This document shows, piece after piece, positions 8,160 through 16,719 of a stretch of DNA of 64,000 bases. Under the pieces are notes generated by a model that did not search any database, was not told the DNA's origin, and worked only from the letters and a program-made list of their open reading frames with translations. Source of the DNA: Frigoribacterium sp. CFBP 13712 (lineage in GTDB: Bacteria > Actinomycetota > Actinomycetes > Actinomycetales > Microbacteriaceae); contig NZ_JACYVH010000004.1 of assembly GCF_014842255.1 (NCBI RefSeq), positions 34,398-98,397 of the forward strand, in the 5' to 3' direction. Positions within the stretch are counted from its first letter, which is position 1. Each line of letters begins with the position of its first letter. The position numbers and the translations under genes were made by a program.

Positions 8160-9016
8160 CAGACGAGCAGTCACGGGGACTCGGGGCCGACGGGTACCGC
8201 ACACGGCCCGGGCGCCCCCCGGCCGCTACGACCGAGGCGCGAGCCGGCGCACCACGCAGGGGCCTCCGGGCGACGACCCCCGACGAGACCTTCGCCGCCA
8301 CGGCCGTCCGCTGGGACATCACCCGCGTGCCCCTCGACCGCATCGAGAGCTCGTCGATCGAGCGGGCACGCCACCGATTCAGGGCGTCGCTACCCGATCT
8401 CGTCTGGAACGCCGCGGCACTCGAGGGCAACACCTTCACCCTCCCCGAGGTGCGGACGCTGCTCGACGGCGTGACGGTCGGCGGCCGGCCCCTCGACGAC
8501 GAGAAGCAGGTGCTCGCCCTGGTCGACGGCTACACCCATCTCGACGAGCTCGTGGCGTCCGGCTCGTTCAGCCTGTCGAAGAGCGTCTCCGACGATCTCC
8601 ATCGCCGTGTCGCCATCCATGAGGCGATCGAATCGGGCGGCTTCCGTGGCGAGGGGGACGTCGGAGGCGGGGGCACGGTCCGACTCGCCTCCGGCGGACT
8701 GGTCGTCGGTGTGCCCCAGAGCGAACTAGCCGGGCGTTTCGCCGCGTCGGCGGATTTCCTCGAAGCTCTCGACGATCCCCGAGAACGAGCCCTCGGCTAC
8801 TTCGTCTCGGCGACCAGATCGCAGTTCTACTTCGACGGGAACAAGCGGACGGCCCGCCTGATGATGACCGGGCTGCTCATGTCCGAGGGCTACGAGGCGG
8901 TCAGCCTCCCGGTGGCGCGCAAGTTCGAGTTCAACAAGGCGCTCGACATCCTGTTCACCGACGACGACGCCACCCCGCTCATGGCGTTCATCGCAAGCTG
9001 CGCCTCGCGAGCCTGA
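8156..9016 (+). CDS. Fic-domain protein lacking the catalytic histidine
   Basis: A 286-residue Fic/DOC-fold protein. An inhibitory-helix-like NAAALEGN lies at about residue 82. The core motif, around residue 225, reads QFYFDGNKRTAR where active AMP-transferases have HPFxxGN(G/K)RxxR: the DGNKR anion-binding part is intact, but Gln replaces the His base. Standard AMPylation is therefore doubtful; other chemistry, nucleotide binding only, or a regulatory role is possible. It is translationally coupled to the HTH protein. The first 50 residues are Arg/Ala-rich and probably disordered; a later start is possible. Confidence 0.85.
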   Translation: MTDEQSRGLGADGYRTRPGRPPAATTEARAGAPRRGLRATTPDETFAATAVRWDITRVPLDRIESSSIERARHRFRASLPDLVWNAAALEGNTFTLPEVRTLLDGVTVGGRPLDDEKQVLALVDGYTHLDELVASGSFSLSKSVSDDLHRRVAIHEAIESGGFRGEGDVGGGGTVRLASGGLVVGVPQSELAGRFAASADFLEALDDPRERALGYFVSATRSQFYFDGNKRTARLMMTGLLMSEGYEAVSLPVARKFEFNKALDILFTDDDATPLMAFIASCASRA

Positions 9017-9025
9017 CCCTGCCGG

Positions 9026-9973
9026 TCACGCCCGGGCGTCGAACCGGCGTCGGTAGCTCGACGGCGTGCTGCCGAAGGCGCTCGCGAAGTTCTGCCGCAG
9101 CGTGACGGGATTGCCGAACCCGCACGACGAGGCGACCTGGTCGATCGGGAGGTCGGTCGTCTCGAGCAGGCGTCGCGCCTCGTCGAGGCGTCGTGATCGC
9201 ACCCAGGCGGCCGGTGTCGTGCCGGTCGACGCCCGGAACGCCCGCACGAACGTCCGGCGACTCAGCCGCGCCTCCGACGCCAGACGGTCGACGCCGAGCT
9301 CGTCGCCGAGATGCTCGAGGGCCCAGGCGGTCGCGACCGCGATCGGGTCCGTCGCCGCATGCTGCGCGACGGGTCGCTCGATGTACTGCGCCTGACCGCC
9401 TTCGCGATGCGGTGCGACGACCAGGCTGCGGGCCACCCTGTTCGCGGCCTCCGCACCGAGGCGGGTCCGGACGACGTGCAGGCACGCGTCGATGCCGGAG
9501 GCGGTGCCCGCCGAGGTCAGCACGTCGCCGTGGTCGAGATAGAGGACGCCCGGCTCGACGGTGATACCCGGGTGCCTCCGCGCCAGCCCCTCGACGGCGT
9601 GCCAGTGGGTGACCGCGCTGCGACCCTCCAGCAGGCCGAGGTCCGCCACGGCGAGGGCGCCGAGGCAGAGACCGACGATCGTCGAACCCCGGTCGTGCGC
9701 CGCGAGCACGACCCGGCGTAACGCGGCGCCGGGCTCGCGGCCGTCGTCGACCCACGACGGGACGACGACCAGATCGGCGTCGGCCACGGCGTCGAGACCG
9801 GCGACGCCGCCGAGCGAGTAGCCCTCGGCGGTCGTGATCGATCCGGCCCGCTCGGAGAACAGCGTCGTCCGCCATGGTCCGAGCCCCTGGCGGGCGACCT
9901 CGTCGAAGACGATCTGCGGCACCGACAGATGGAACATGGAGACGCCCTCGAAGGCGTAGACGGCGATCTTCAC
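9026..9973 (-). CDS. GlxA-type regulator: DJ-1/PfpI domain plus AraC HTH
   Basis: A 315-residue regulator. Residues 1-185 are a DJ-1/PfpI amidotransferase-like domain with the nucleophile elbow VGLCLGA. Residues about 215-315 hold two AraC helix-turn-helix motifs (LASEARLSRRTFVRAFRAST; IDQVASSCGF). GTG start with SD GAGGAGG ten bases upstream. It is divergent from the isochorismatase-like hydrolase, a frequent pairing in which the regulator senses a small molecule and activates the hydrolase. Confidence 0.9.
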   Translation of the reverse strand: MKIAVYAFEGVSMFHLSVPQIVFDEVARQGLGPWRTTLFSERAGSITTAEGYSLGGVAGLDAVADADLVVVPSWVDDGREPGAALRRVVLAAHDRGSTIVGLCLGALAVADLGLLEGRSAVTHWHAVEGLARRHPGITVEPGVLYLDHGDVLTSAGTASGIDACLHVVRTRLGAEAANRVARSLVVAPHREGGQAQYIERPVAQHAATDPIAVATAWALEHLGDELGVDRLASEARLSRRTFVRAFRASTGTTPAAWVRSRRLDEARRLLETTDLPIDQVASSCGFGNPVTLRQNFASAFGSTPSSYRRRFDARA

Positions 9974-10102
9974 GGGCGGACCTCCTCGATGGCCTGAATC
10001 CATCGTATCGACGCACACGGGCCACTCGTGCGAGGCGCCCCCCGCGAGGAGGATCGTCGGTGGATCGCATCCCGCGCCGACGCCCTCGAACAAGGAGCCC
10101 CC

Positions 10103-10741
10103 ATGACCACACCGAACCGCGCCCTCATCGTCGTCGACGTCCAGCAGGAGTACTTCGCCGGCCCGCTCGAGATCCAGTACCCCTCCGTCGACGACTCCCT
10201 GGCCCGTGTCGCCGAGGCCATCGACGCCGCCTCGGCCGCCGGCATCCCCGTCGTGGTGTTCCAGCACACGTCGGGCGAGGGCTCCCCCGTGTTCGATCCG
10301 AGCACCGAGGCGTTCGCCCTGCACCCCGAGATCGAGAGGCGTCGCCGCTCCGACTGGAAGTCGATCACCAAGCAGTACAGCTCGGTCTTCGCCGACACCG
10401 ACCTGCTCGACTGGCTGCACGAGAACTCGCTCGACACCGTCACCCTGGTCGGGTACATGACGAACAACTGCATCCTCGCCTCGGCCGCCGGGGCCGAGGC
10501 GGTCGGCATCACCGCCGAGGTGCTGTCCGACGCGACGGGCGCCATCAGCCTCGGGAACGACGCCGGCCACGTCGACGCCGAGACCGTGCACCGCACCCTC
10601 ATGGCCCTCCTCGATTCGAACTTCGCGGCCGTCGCCACGACGAAGGGGTGGACGACCGCGGTGTCGGCGGGCCAGCCGCTCGCCGCGAGCAACCTGCCCG
10701 AATCGGCGACGGCGGGCGCCGCGCGCTTCCCCCGCGGCTGA
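10103..10741 (+). CDS. Isochorismatase-family cysteine hydrolase
   Basis: A 212-residue alpha/beta hydrolase of the isochorismatase/nicotinamidase superfamily. The catalytic triad is visible: Asp in VVDVQQEYF, Lys in DWKSITKQ and Cys in MTNNCI. Members hydrolyse amides or vinyl ethers (nicotinamide, isochorismate, ureidoacrylate); the substrate is not fixed by these residues. SD AAGGAG precedes the ATG. Divergent from the GlxA-type regulator and probably controlled by it. Confidence 0.88.
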   Translation: MTTPNRALIVVDVQQEYFAGPLEIQYPSVDDSLARVAEAIDAASAAGIPVVVFQHTSGEGSPVFDPSTEAFALHPEIERRRRSDWKSITKQYSSVFADTDLLDWLHENSLDTVTLVGYMTNNCILASAAGAEAVGITAEVLSDATGAISLGNDAGHVDAETVHRTLMALLDSNFAAVATTKGWTTAVSAGQPLAASNLPESATAGAARFPRG

Positions 10742-10858
10742 CCGAAGAGGAGGAGGCACGGCCCGCCCGCGCCGGTCCGTCTCCGCTCGCCCGGCTCGCC
10801 GGACGGGGGTTCCGGCAGGGCCTGGCTGGGCCTGGCGGGCGGCTCTAGGGTCGGTGAC

Positions 10859-11746
10859 ATGGATGAACGAGCCGAGGTCCGCGAGTTCCTCGCTTCACGC
10901 CGGGCACGGCTGTCGCCCGAGCAGGCGGGCGTCGTCAGCGCCGGCGGGCGTCGACGCGTCCCCGGGCTGCGGCGTGACGAGGTCGCCCGCCTGGCCGGTG
11001 TCAGCGTCGACTACTACACGCGTCTCGAGCGGGGGAACCTCGGCGGGGTGTCCGACAGCGTCCTCGACGCGATCTCCCGTGCGCTCGGGCTCGACCAGGC
11101 CGAGACCGACCACCTCCACGACCTCGCCAAGGCGTTCGCCCCGTCGCGTCGCAGGCCGCCCGTCGGCGCCGAGCAGAAGATCGCCCAGTCGCCCGTGCAG
11201 CACATGCTCGACGCGATGACCGGCGCGCCCGCCATGGTGACGAACACCCGCATGGACCTCGTCGCCGCCAACACGCTCGGCTTCGCCCTGTACTCCGACA
11301 TGTACCGCGGCACGCTGCGCCCCGGCAACCACTCGCGCTACATCTTCCTCGACCCGGGCGCGCGCGACTTCTACCCCGACTGGGAGCGCGCGGCCAACGT
11401 CAACGTCGCCATCCTCCGCCGCGACGCCGGGCGCGACCCCCACGACGCCGGGATCGCCGCGCTCGTCGGCGAGCTCTCGATCCGCAGCGACGAGTTCCGC
11501 ACCCGCTGGGCGGCGCACGACGTCCGCCGCCACTACACGGGCGCGAAGCAGTTCCGGCATCCGGTCGTCGGCCTGCTCGAACTCGACTTCCAGGCGATGG
11601 AGCTGCAAGACACCCCGGGCCACTCGCTCACCGTCTACACGGCCGTGCCCGGCTCGCCCTCCGACGAGGGGCTCAGGCTCCTCGCCTCGTGGGCCGCGAC
11701 CGAGCACATCGTCGAGCGCGACCACACGATCGACACCGCCTCCTGA
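10859..11746 (+). CDS. XRE regulator with MmyB-like ligand domain
   Basis: A 295-residue transcription factor. Residues about 30-90 are an XRE helix-turn-helix (RRDEVARLAGVSVDYYTRLERG). Residues about 110-285 match the MmyB-like PAS-fold domain that follows HTH in many actinobacterial regulators. A TAGGGT hexamer ending eight bases before the ATG suggests a leaderless transcript; there is no SD. The MFS pump 88 bp downstream on the same strand is the probable target. Confidence 0.88.
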   Translation: MDERAEVREFLASRRARLSPEQAGVVSAGGRRRVPGLRRDEVARLAGVSVDYYTRLERGNLGGVSDSVLDAISRALGLDQAETDHLHDLAKAFAPSRRRPPVGAEQKIAQSPVQHMLDAMTGAPAMVTNTRMDLVAANTLGFALYSDMYRGTLRPGNHSRYIFLDPGARDFYPDWERAANVNVAILRRDAGRDPHDAGIAALVGELSIRSDEFRTRWAAHDVRRHYTGAKQFRHPVVGLLELDFQAMELQDTPGHSLTVYTAVPGSPSDEGLRLLASWAATEHIVERDHTIDTAS

Positions 11747-11834
11747 CCCTCCACCCTCCGCCGCCCCGCGGCATCCTCCCCGCCACCGGGCACGCCCCGA
11801 GGAGGCGCGTCTCCGCGCCCGAAAGGACCTCACG

Positions 11835-13046
11835 ATGGCCACCGCGCCCGTCCCCACCCGCTCGACCCGCGCCTCCGGCCCCACCGCGCCCGTCGACCGT
11901 CTGCCGCTGCTCTCGCTCGTCGTCCTCGCGACGATGGGGTTCATCCTCGTCGCGATGGAGACGATGCCGGCGGGTCTGCTGCCCGTCATCGCGGACGGCC
12001 TCGACACGAGCGAAGGCGCCGTGGGTCTGCTCATCAGCGCCTACGCGCTCGGCACCGTGCTGGCGACCGTGCCGGCCATCGCGCTCACCCGGGGGATGCG
12101 ACGCAAGCCGCTCCTCCTGATCGCCATCACCGGGCTGGTCGTGGCGAACACCGTGACGGCGCTCTCGCCCGTGATCGCGCTCGCCCTGGTGTCGCGGTTC
12201 GTCGCCGGGGCCTTCTCGGGCGTGATCTGGGGCATGCTCGCCGCCTACGGCCGCCGCATCAGCCCGCCGAGCCGCGCCGGTCTCTCGCTCGCCGTCGTCT
12301 CGGCCGGCGCACCCGTCGGCTTCGCGTTCGGCACGCCGCTCGGCTCGTGGCTCGGCATGACCTTCGACTGGCGCTGGTCGTTCGGCGGATTGACCCTGAT
12401 CGGCGTCGTGGTGTTCGCGCTCGTGGCCGCGGTCGTCCCCGACGCCGCACCGGCACCCGAGGGGGCGCGCCTGTCGCTCGGGCGAGTGTTCCGCATCCCC
12501 GGCATCGCGGTGATCCTCGCGGTGATCGCCGCCTGGATGCTCGCGCACAACACGATCTACACGTACGTCTCGCCGTACCTGCGGGCCGGCGGCTCGGGGC
12601 TCGGAGTCGACGTGATGCTGCTGATCTACGGCGTCGCCTCGATCGGCGGGATCGTCGTCACCGGGGCGCTGCTCGACCGGTACCCGCGGGCGCTGCTGCA
12701 CGGCAGCGTCGCGCTCTTCGTGGTCGCCGGGGTGATCCTGCTCGCGGGTCACGCGTCGGTGCCGGCCGTCGTCGTCGCCGCGGTGCTCTGGGGCGTGACG
12801 TTCGGCGGGGCGTCGGCTCAGCTGCAGGCGGCCCTCACGACCGTCGGCGGAGACAACGCCGACGTCGCGAACGCGTTCCTGCCGGTGGCGTTCAACGTGG
12901 CGATCTTCTTCGCCGGCATCGTCGGGGCGGCTCTGCTGACCACGGCCGACGGCCTCGTGCTGCCCGTGCTGATGATCGGGTCCGGGGTCGTGGCGTTGGC
13001 GCTGACCGTGTACGGGCGGCGCGACGCGTTCCCCGCGGCACTCTGA
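11835..13046 (+). CDS. MFS transporter, DHA1 (Cmx/arabinose-efflux type)
   Basis: A 403-residue 12-helix major facilitator. The N-terminal 30 residues are cytoplasmic and the first helix begins near LPLLSLVVL. It has the DHA1 pattern METMPAGLLPVI in helix 1 and a conserved loop after helix 2 (LTRGMRRKPLL). Such proteins export drugs or sugars. SD GAAAGGAC precedes the ATG. Directly downstream of the XRE regulator and likely under its control. Confidence 0.88.
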   Translation: MATAPVPTRSTRASGPTAPVDRLPLLSLVVLATMGFILVAMETMPAGLLPVIADGLDTSEGAVGLLISAYALGTVLATVPAIALTRGMRRKPLLLIAITGLVVANTVTALSPVIALALVSRFVAGAFSGVIWGMLAAYGRRISPPSRAGLSLAVVSAGAPVGFAFGTPLGSWLGMTFDWRWSFGGLTLIGVVVFALVAAVVPDAAPAPEGARLSLGRVFRIPGIAVILAVIAAWMLAHNTIYTYVSPYLRAGGSGLGVDVMLLIYGVASIGGIVVTGALLDRYPRALLHGSVALFVVAGVILLAGHASVPAVVVAAVLWGVTFGGASAQLQAALTTVGGDNADVANAFLPVAFNVAIFFAGIVGAALLTTADGLVLPVLMIGSGVVALALTVYGRRDAFPAAL

Positions 13047-13134
13047 CCGTCGCTGGGTCGCCCGCGACGAAGGCCCTGCCGATCGTTCGGGAGAGCCTTC
13101 GCCCTGGCTTCATCGCATGCGGTGATGCGCGGGA

Positions 13135-13260
13135 CTACGGGCGGATCAGCACCCTGAACGCCTCGTGGGAGTCCATCAGTTGGCAGCCCTCCGCGATCTC
13201 CCACAGGCGCACTTTGCGGTCGAACACGCGGCCCGGGTCGATGGTTTCGTCGAGCACCTG
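13135..13260 (-). pseudogene. C-terminal remnant of a zinc alcohol dehydrogenase
   Basis: On the minus strand about 41 codons end at a TAG (13135-13137) and resemble the tail of zinc-dependent alcohol dehydrogenases: VLDETIDPGRVFDRKV, a middle like the usual EVPDGYRAMD, then ALKVLVRP-like AFRVLIRP. Upstream the reading frame loses similarity and soon meets a stop; no start or catalytic domain is left. It lies in a 600-bp gap after the MFS gene and is a relic of a deleted gene. Confidence 0.6.
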
Positions 13261-13428
13261 ACAAGTGGAGCTGACGATCGACTGGGGAGTGCTCGACGCC
13301 AGGTACGACTACACAGCCATCGTCTGAATGTCGGAACCGGGATCACCGTCGCAGAAGGGGCTGTCGCGTCTGGCTGACCCTCTGAGAGTTGGTCGAAGTC
13401 GTTTGGTCAGCGTAAGACACGGCGCGAG

Positions 13429-13644
13429 CTAGTCGCACCGTCCTCTGTGTAGGGGGGCTCTCCTCGATGCAAGCATTCGGCCACGCTCCAAGCACCCTCG
13501 GACCAACATCTCGTCGGGGCCGAGGATAAGACGAGGAAAGTTGAACCCGTACTGCGTCTGCTCGCCGTGGATGAAGCGGAGCTCGTCCGGGGAGTCGAAA
13601 TCGATGGTGCCCGAGACCTGGATGGTGGTGCTGGTGCCACGACC
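13429..13644 (-). pseudogene. Open frame without a start codon, probable gene remnant
   Basis: A minus-strand frame between two TAG stops reads like real coding sequence (TTIQVSGTIDFDSPDEL, RFIHGEQTQYGFNFPRLI, LGPDEMLVRGC) but has no ATG, GTG or TTG in a sensible place. A GTG in the next frame (13640) gives only low-complexity protein. A frameshift at the 5' end of a small gene would explain this. I do not recognise the family. Confidence 0.45.
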
Positions 13645-13657
13645 CTAGCCCGAGCGG

Positions 13658-14242
13658 TCAGTCCTCGGGGTGCAGGCTCTCATCGGCGGGCATCGTCCTC
13701 CATGCGGTGAAGTGCACGGTGAGGTCGGCGCGCGACGGGGCGCAGCAGAAGGGGCCGGCGCTCGCCGCGGCATCGGGAGCGAGCGGGGCGACCCGCACCA
13801 GACGCCAGGGCTCGGCGTCGACCCGCGCCCGGACCGTGAGCGCATCCCCCGAGCGGCTGGCTCGGATCGTCACGGTCCGGCCGGTCCAGTCGACCGGTGA
13901 CAGCGACCAGTCGGACTCTCCTCGCGTCACCACGGCACCGAGGCTCTGCTCGCCGTCGCTGAGCTCCACCCCGGCCTTGACCCAGGTCTCGGGGTCGACC
14001 GAGACGAAGAGGCCGGCCTGATCGAACTGGGCGGCGAAGTCGAGCACGAACGACACCTCCATCGCCGTGCCCTGCGGGAAGGGCGCGACCAGGGCGTGCT
14101 CGGTGTCATGGACGAACCCGTACGAGGTGAGGCGCCAGGCGTCGCTGCCCTCCGTCGCCGTGACCCGCATCCCGTCGACGGCGACGGCGACCGCTGTCGG
14201 CTCGGTGGTCCAGGTGCCGGTGGTCCAGGCGATGTCGGTCAT
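13658..14242 (-). CDS. DUF1349 (YesU-like) concanavalin-fold protein
   Basis: A 194-residue cytoplasmic protein of the DUF1349 family, a jelly-roll related to Bacillus YesU. Typical segments are GSDAWRLTSYGF, FAAQFDQAGLFVSVDPETWVKAG and LGAVVTRGESDWS. No signal peptide. The family is thought to bind or act on sugars, but no reaction is established. The ATG follows a Glu-rich leader without a strong SD. It precedes no obvious partner; the next gene upstream is a small membrane protein. Confidence 0.85.
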   Translation of the reverse strand: MTDIAWTTGTWTTEPTAVAVAVDGMRVTATEGSDAWRLTSYGFVHDTEHALVAPFPQGTAMEVSFVLDFAAQFDQAGLFVSVDPETWVKAGVELSDGEQSLGAVVTRGESDWSLSPVDWTGRTVTIRASRSGDALTVRARVDAEPWRLVRVAPLAPDAAASAGPFCCAPSRADLTVHFTAWRTMPADESLHPED

Positions 14243-14310
14243 GGCGTCCTCGTTCTCGGTGGTCGTCGGGGGTGACGGCGGCAGCGGCGGCAGCGGTGGC
14301 GCCGGCGGCG

Positions 14311-14532
14311 TCAGCGCTCGTGCGTCGGGGCGTCGCCGGCCTGGAGGGCGGCGTGCTGCCTCTCGACGCGTCGGTTCACGGCCATCGCCCGCAGCCCGAC
14401 CACGATCGAGAACGAACCGCTGACGATCATCAGCACGCCCAGGAGGCCGCTGTCACCTCGCGTGAGCAGCGCACCGCACACGACCACCACGGCGGAGAGG
14501 ATGAGCTGCAGGGTCGTCCATGTCGTCGTCAT
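14311..14532 (-). CDS. Small two-helix membrane protein
   Basis: A 73-residue protein with two hydrophobic segments (about residues 8-25 and 30-48) and a charged C-terminal tail. It has no recognisable motif. It lies 68 bp upstream of the DUF1349 gene on the same strand and could be co-transcribed with it. Confidence 0.6.
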   Translation of the reverse strand: MTTTWTTLQLILSAVVVVCGALLTRGDSGLLGVLMIVSGSFSIVVGLRAMAVNRRVERQHAALQAGDAPTHER

Positions 14533-14621
14533 CCCTCGACCCTACGAGCCTCCGACCGCGAGCGGCTCGCCCGCACGGCGGAGCGCGCGGCGGAGGCGCG
14601 GCGCTCAGACCCCAGGAGGTG

Positions 14622-14674
14622 GCCGAGACCCCAGCGCGCAGGCGGGGGTCTCGGCGACCCGCTGGGGTCTCGGC
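14622..14674 (-). terminator. Strong GC-rich hairpin after the Fic gene
   Basis: GCCGAGACCCCAGCG (14622-14636) and its exact complement (14660-14674) form a 15-bp stem; a third partial copy of the arm lies in the loop. It follows the stop of the minus-strand Fic gene at 14692. No U-tract, so termination is by stem strength or is only presumed. Confidence 0.6.
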
Positions 14675-14691
14675 GTCTCAGCGGACGTGCG

Positions 14692-15891
14692 TCACGCCCC
14701 CCGCAGTCGGGTGATGCGCTCGCGGATGCGGGAGTCGAGATCGTCGAACTCGTCGAGGACGTCCATCGCCGCGTAGGCCCGGCCGCGGACGCGCTCCGTG
14801 ACGGCTTCGACGATGTGGTTCTCCGCCAGCACCTCGACGCCGCGATACACGCTCCGCTCAGGGAGGTCGCGCAGCTCGTCGACGAGCTGCTCGACCGTGA
14901 AGACGGGCAGCGTCAGCAGAACGGGCAGGATCCGGTCGGCTGCACTGCCTGCCCGAGGTCGGGCCTGTTCCCGCCAGTCCTCCACGTACCGGGCGAATCG
15001 GCGCGCAGTGCCTCGCGCCTCACGGGCCGCGGTCTCGACAGAGAGCGCGAGGTCGGTGACGATCGGCGCGACGTCGCCGGTGCGGTAGGCGGTGAGCAGC
15101 GAGAAGTAGTGGGTCGTGTCCGCAGCGAGGGCGCTCGCCACAGGCAGCACCGTGTGCGGCGTCACGCCGCGGCGGCGGAGGATCGCCCCGATGAGCGCCC
15201 GGCCGATGCGGCCGTTGCCGTCGGTGAACGGGTGGATGCTCTCGAACTGCGCGTGGGCGATCGCCGCCTGAGTGATCGGTTCGACGTCGGCCCGGTTCGA
15301 GAAGACGACCAGATCGCGGAGGAGGGCGGGGACGTCATCCGGGGGCGGCGGGACGTAGAGCGCGTTCCGCGGGGAGTGCTGCGAGCCGCCGATCCAGTTC
15401 TGCACGTCGCGCACGCGTCCGGCGTACGGGCGCTCGGTCACGTCCGGGTCGTCTCGCATGAGCGCCCCGTGCGCGGTGAGGATCTCGTCGAGCGCGATGG
15501 TCGCACCGGAAGCAGCGATGAGCTTCGTGATGGCGGCCCCGGCGGCCACCATCGACATCGCCGAGTCGTTCTCCTTCAGGCCGCCGATGGCCCGTGCGAA
15601 CGCGAGGGGCGATGCCTCGACGTGTTCGATACGGCTCGAGGCCACCGACTCCATGCGGATCAGGAAGCCGGCGAGCGGGCTGAGCACACCGTCGGCGACC
15701 CGCTCGAGGTCGGTCGCCTCGTGGCGGGCTCGAGAGAGATCGCGACTTGAGACGACGGGTACCTCGAGATCGGCGATCATCGGGGGGATCGACGCCCGGA
15801 CCTCGGAGAGCATCCGGTCTTCCCGCGTGCCGCGGCGGCTCGCGCTAGCCCAGGGCACGGTTCGCGTCGTGTGGGCCGGCCACTCCGCCAT
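14692..15891 (-). CDS. Fic-family protein AMP-transferase with canonical motif
   Basis: A 399-residue Fic protein. An inhibitory helix with SSRIE (about residue 85) precedes the Fic core, whose catalytic motif HPFTDGNGRIGR is complete, so AMP transfer to a target hydroxyl is expected. The C-terminal about 90 residues look like a winged helix (FTVEQLVDEL ... RGVEVLAENHIV), as in Fic proteins of the SoFic type. Regulation by the N-terminal Ser/Glu motif is known for that class. It is monocistronic and ends at a strong hairpin. Contrast the Fic protein at 8156, which lacks the His. Confidence 0.92.
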   Translation of the reverse strand: MAEWPAHTTRTVPWASASRRGTREDRMLSEVRASIPPMIADLEVPVVSSRDLSRARHEATDLERVADGVLSPLAGFLIRMESVASSRIEHVEASPLAFARAIGGLKENDSAMSMVAAGAAITKLIAASGATIALDEILTAHGALMRDDPDVTERPYAGRVRDVQNWIGGSQHSPRNALYVPPPPDDVPALLRDLVVFSNRADVEPITQAAIAHAQFESIHPFTDGNGRIGRALIGAILRRRGVTPHTVLPVASALAADTTHYFSLLTAYRTGDVAPIVTDLALSVETAAREARGTARRFARYVEDWREQARPRAGSAADRILPVLLTLPVFTVEQLVDELRDLPERSVYRGVEVLAENHIVEAVTERVRGRAYAAMDVLDEFDDLDSRIRERITRLRGA

Positions 15892-15972
15892 CGGGCATCC
15901 TCTCGTCGACGACCGAACTCATGATGACAGTTGTCGAGCCTAGATGACAATAGCGAGGAGGTCGTCGCCGCT

Positions 15973-16006
15973 CGGTGTCGGCGCGGTGCCGGTCCGACCG
16001 ACACCG
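15973..16006. repeat. GC-rich hairpin of the dispersed palindrome family
   Basis: CGGTGTCGG (15973-15981) pairs with CCGACACCG (15998-16006); the loop and 3' side carry gcgcggtgccggtc and ccgcgcctcctg, shared with the palindromes at 16527 and 18842. It lies just after the VOC gene stop and may terminate it. Confidence 0.5.
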
Positions 16007-16027
16007 CGCCTCCTGCAGGCCCCGAGG

Positions 16028-16384
16028 TCAGTCGGTCGGGGGCGTGTAGAACTGCAGGTCGTTGCCCTCGGTGTCCTTGAACGGCAGGATGCGGCCCCAC
16101 GGGTGCTCGCTGATCGTGCCGGTCACGTCGGCGCTGCGCGACTGCAGGTCGGCCAAGGCGTCCTCGAGGGTGCCGTCGGGCTGGAACGTGATGACCGCGC
16201 CGCCCTCGCTCGACGCCGCGGCCTCCTCGCGACCGTTCAGGCCGATCATCAGGCCGTTCGCGTCGATCTCGGTCCAGTCGTCGCTCTCGCTCGTCACCGT
16301 GAGACCGAGTGCGTCACGGTAGAACGCCGTCGCCCGCCCCATGTCGGTCACGGGCACCCACACTGTTGCCACTCCGCTTGCCAT
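16028..16384 (-). CDS. VOC-superfamily (glyoxalase/bleomycin-resistance) protein
   Basis: A 118-residue single-domain VOC protein: VWVPVTDMGRATAFYRDALG at the N-terminus and GNDLQFYTP at the C-terminus. The Glu/His metal positions are incomplete, so it may be a binding protein rather than an enzyme. I chose ATG at 16384 because AAGGAG lies seven bases upstream; an ATG seven codons earlier has none. Divergent from the alcohol dehydrogenase at 16720. Confidence 0.85.
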   Translation of the reverse strand: MASGVATVWVPVTDMGRATAFYRDALGLTVTSESDDWTEIDANGLMIGLNGREEAAASSEGGAVITFQPDGTLEDALADLQSRSADVTGTISEHPWGRILPFKDTEGNDLQFYTPPTD

Positions 16385-16526
16385 GTCGACTCCTTCGTCC
16401 GCCACCGGAATGCCCGATGCAGCGTCTGATCCTTGCTACGCCCCGCACCGTGCGAGCCGTGTCGCTAGTCAGGGCACTTTCCCATCCGGAGGCGTGTCTC
16501 ACGGGGGCCGTCGCCCTACCGACCCA

Positions 16527-16575
16527 CCCGCAGGAGGCGCGGTGCCGGTCGGACTCGCACCGCGCCTCCTGCGGG
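16527..16575. repeat. Near-ideal palindromic repeat, 19-bp arms
   Basis: CCCGCAGGAGGCGCGGTGC (16527-16545) and its exact complement (16557-16575) flank an 11-base loop. It sits in the 335-bp gap between divergent VOC and dehydrogenase genes, where no terminator is needed, and shares its core with the elements at 15973 and 18842. The rest of the gap (16385-16719) shows only an SD (AGGAGA) before the dehydrogenase. Confidence 0.75.
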
Positions 16576-16719
16576 CCGTCTCCTCGGGGGGCCCTCTCAG
16601 GGCCACCCACGGTCGGCGCGGGAGCGTAACGTCGCAGACGGAGGGCCCGTCGTCGAGCACCGTGTTCCGACCCGCCCCTCGAACCCCCGCGAACCGAACC
16701 CACCACCCCCAGGAGAACC

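Noticed and set aside
13407..13640. A 77-residue minus-strand protein
   Set aside because: Low-complexity Ser/Arg/Thr protein in a frame offset from the plausible coding remnant.
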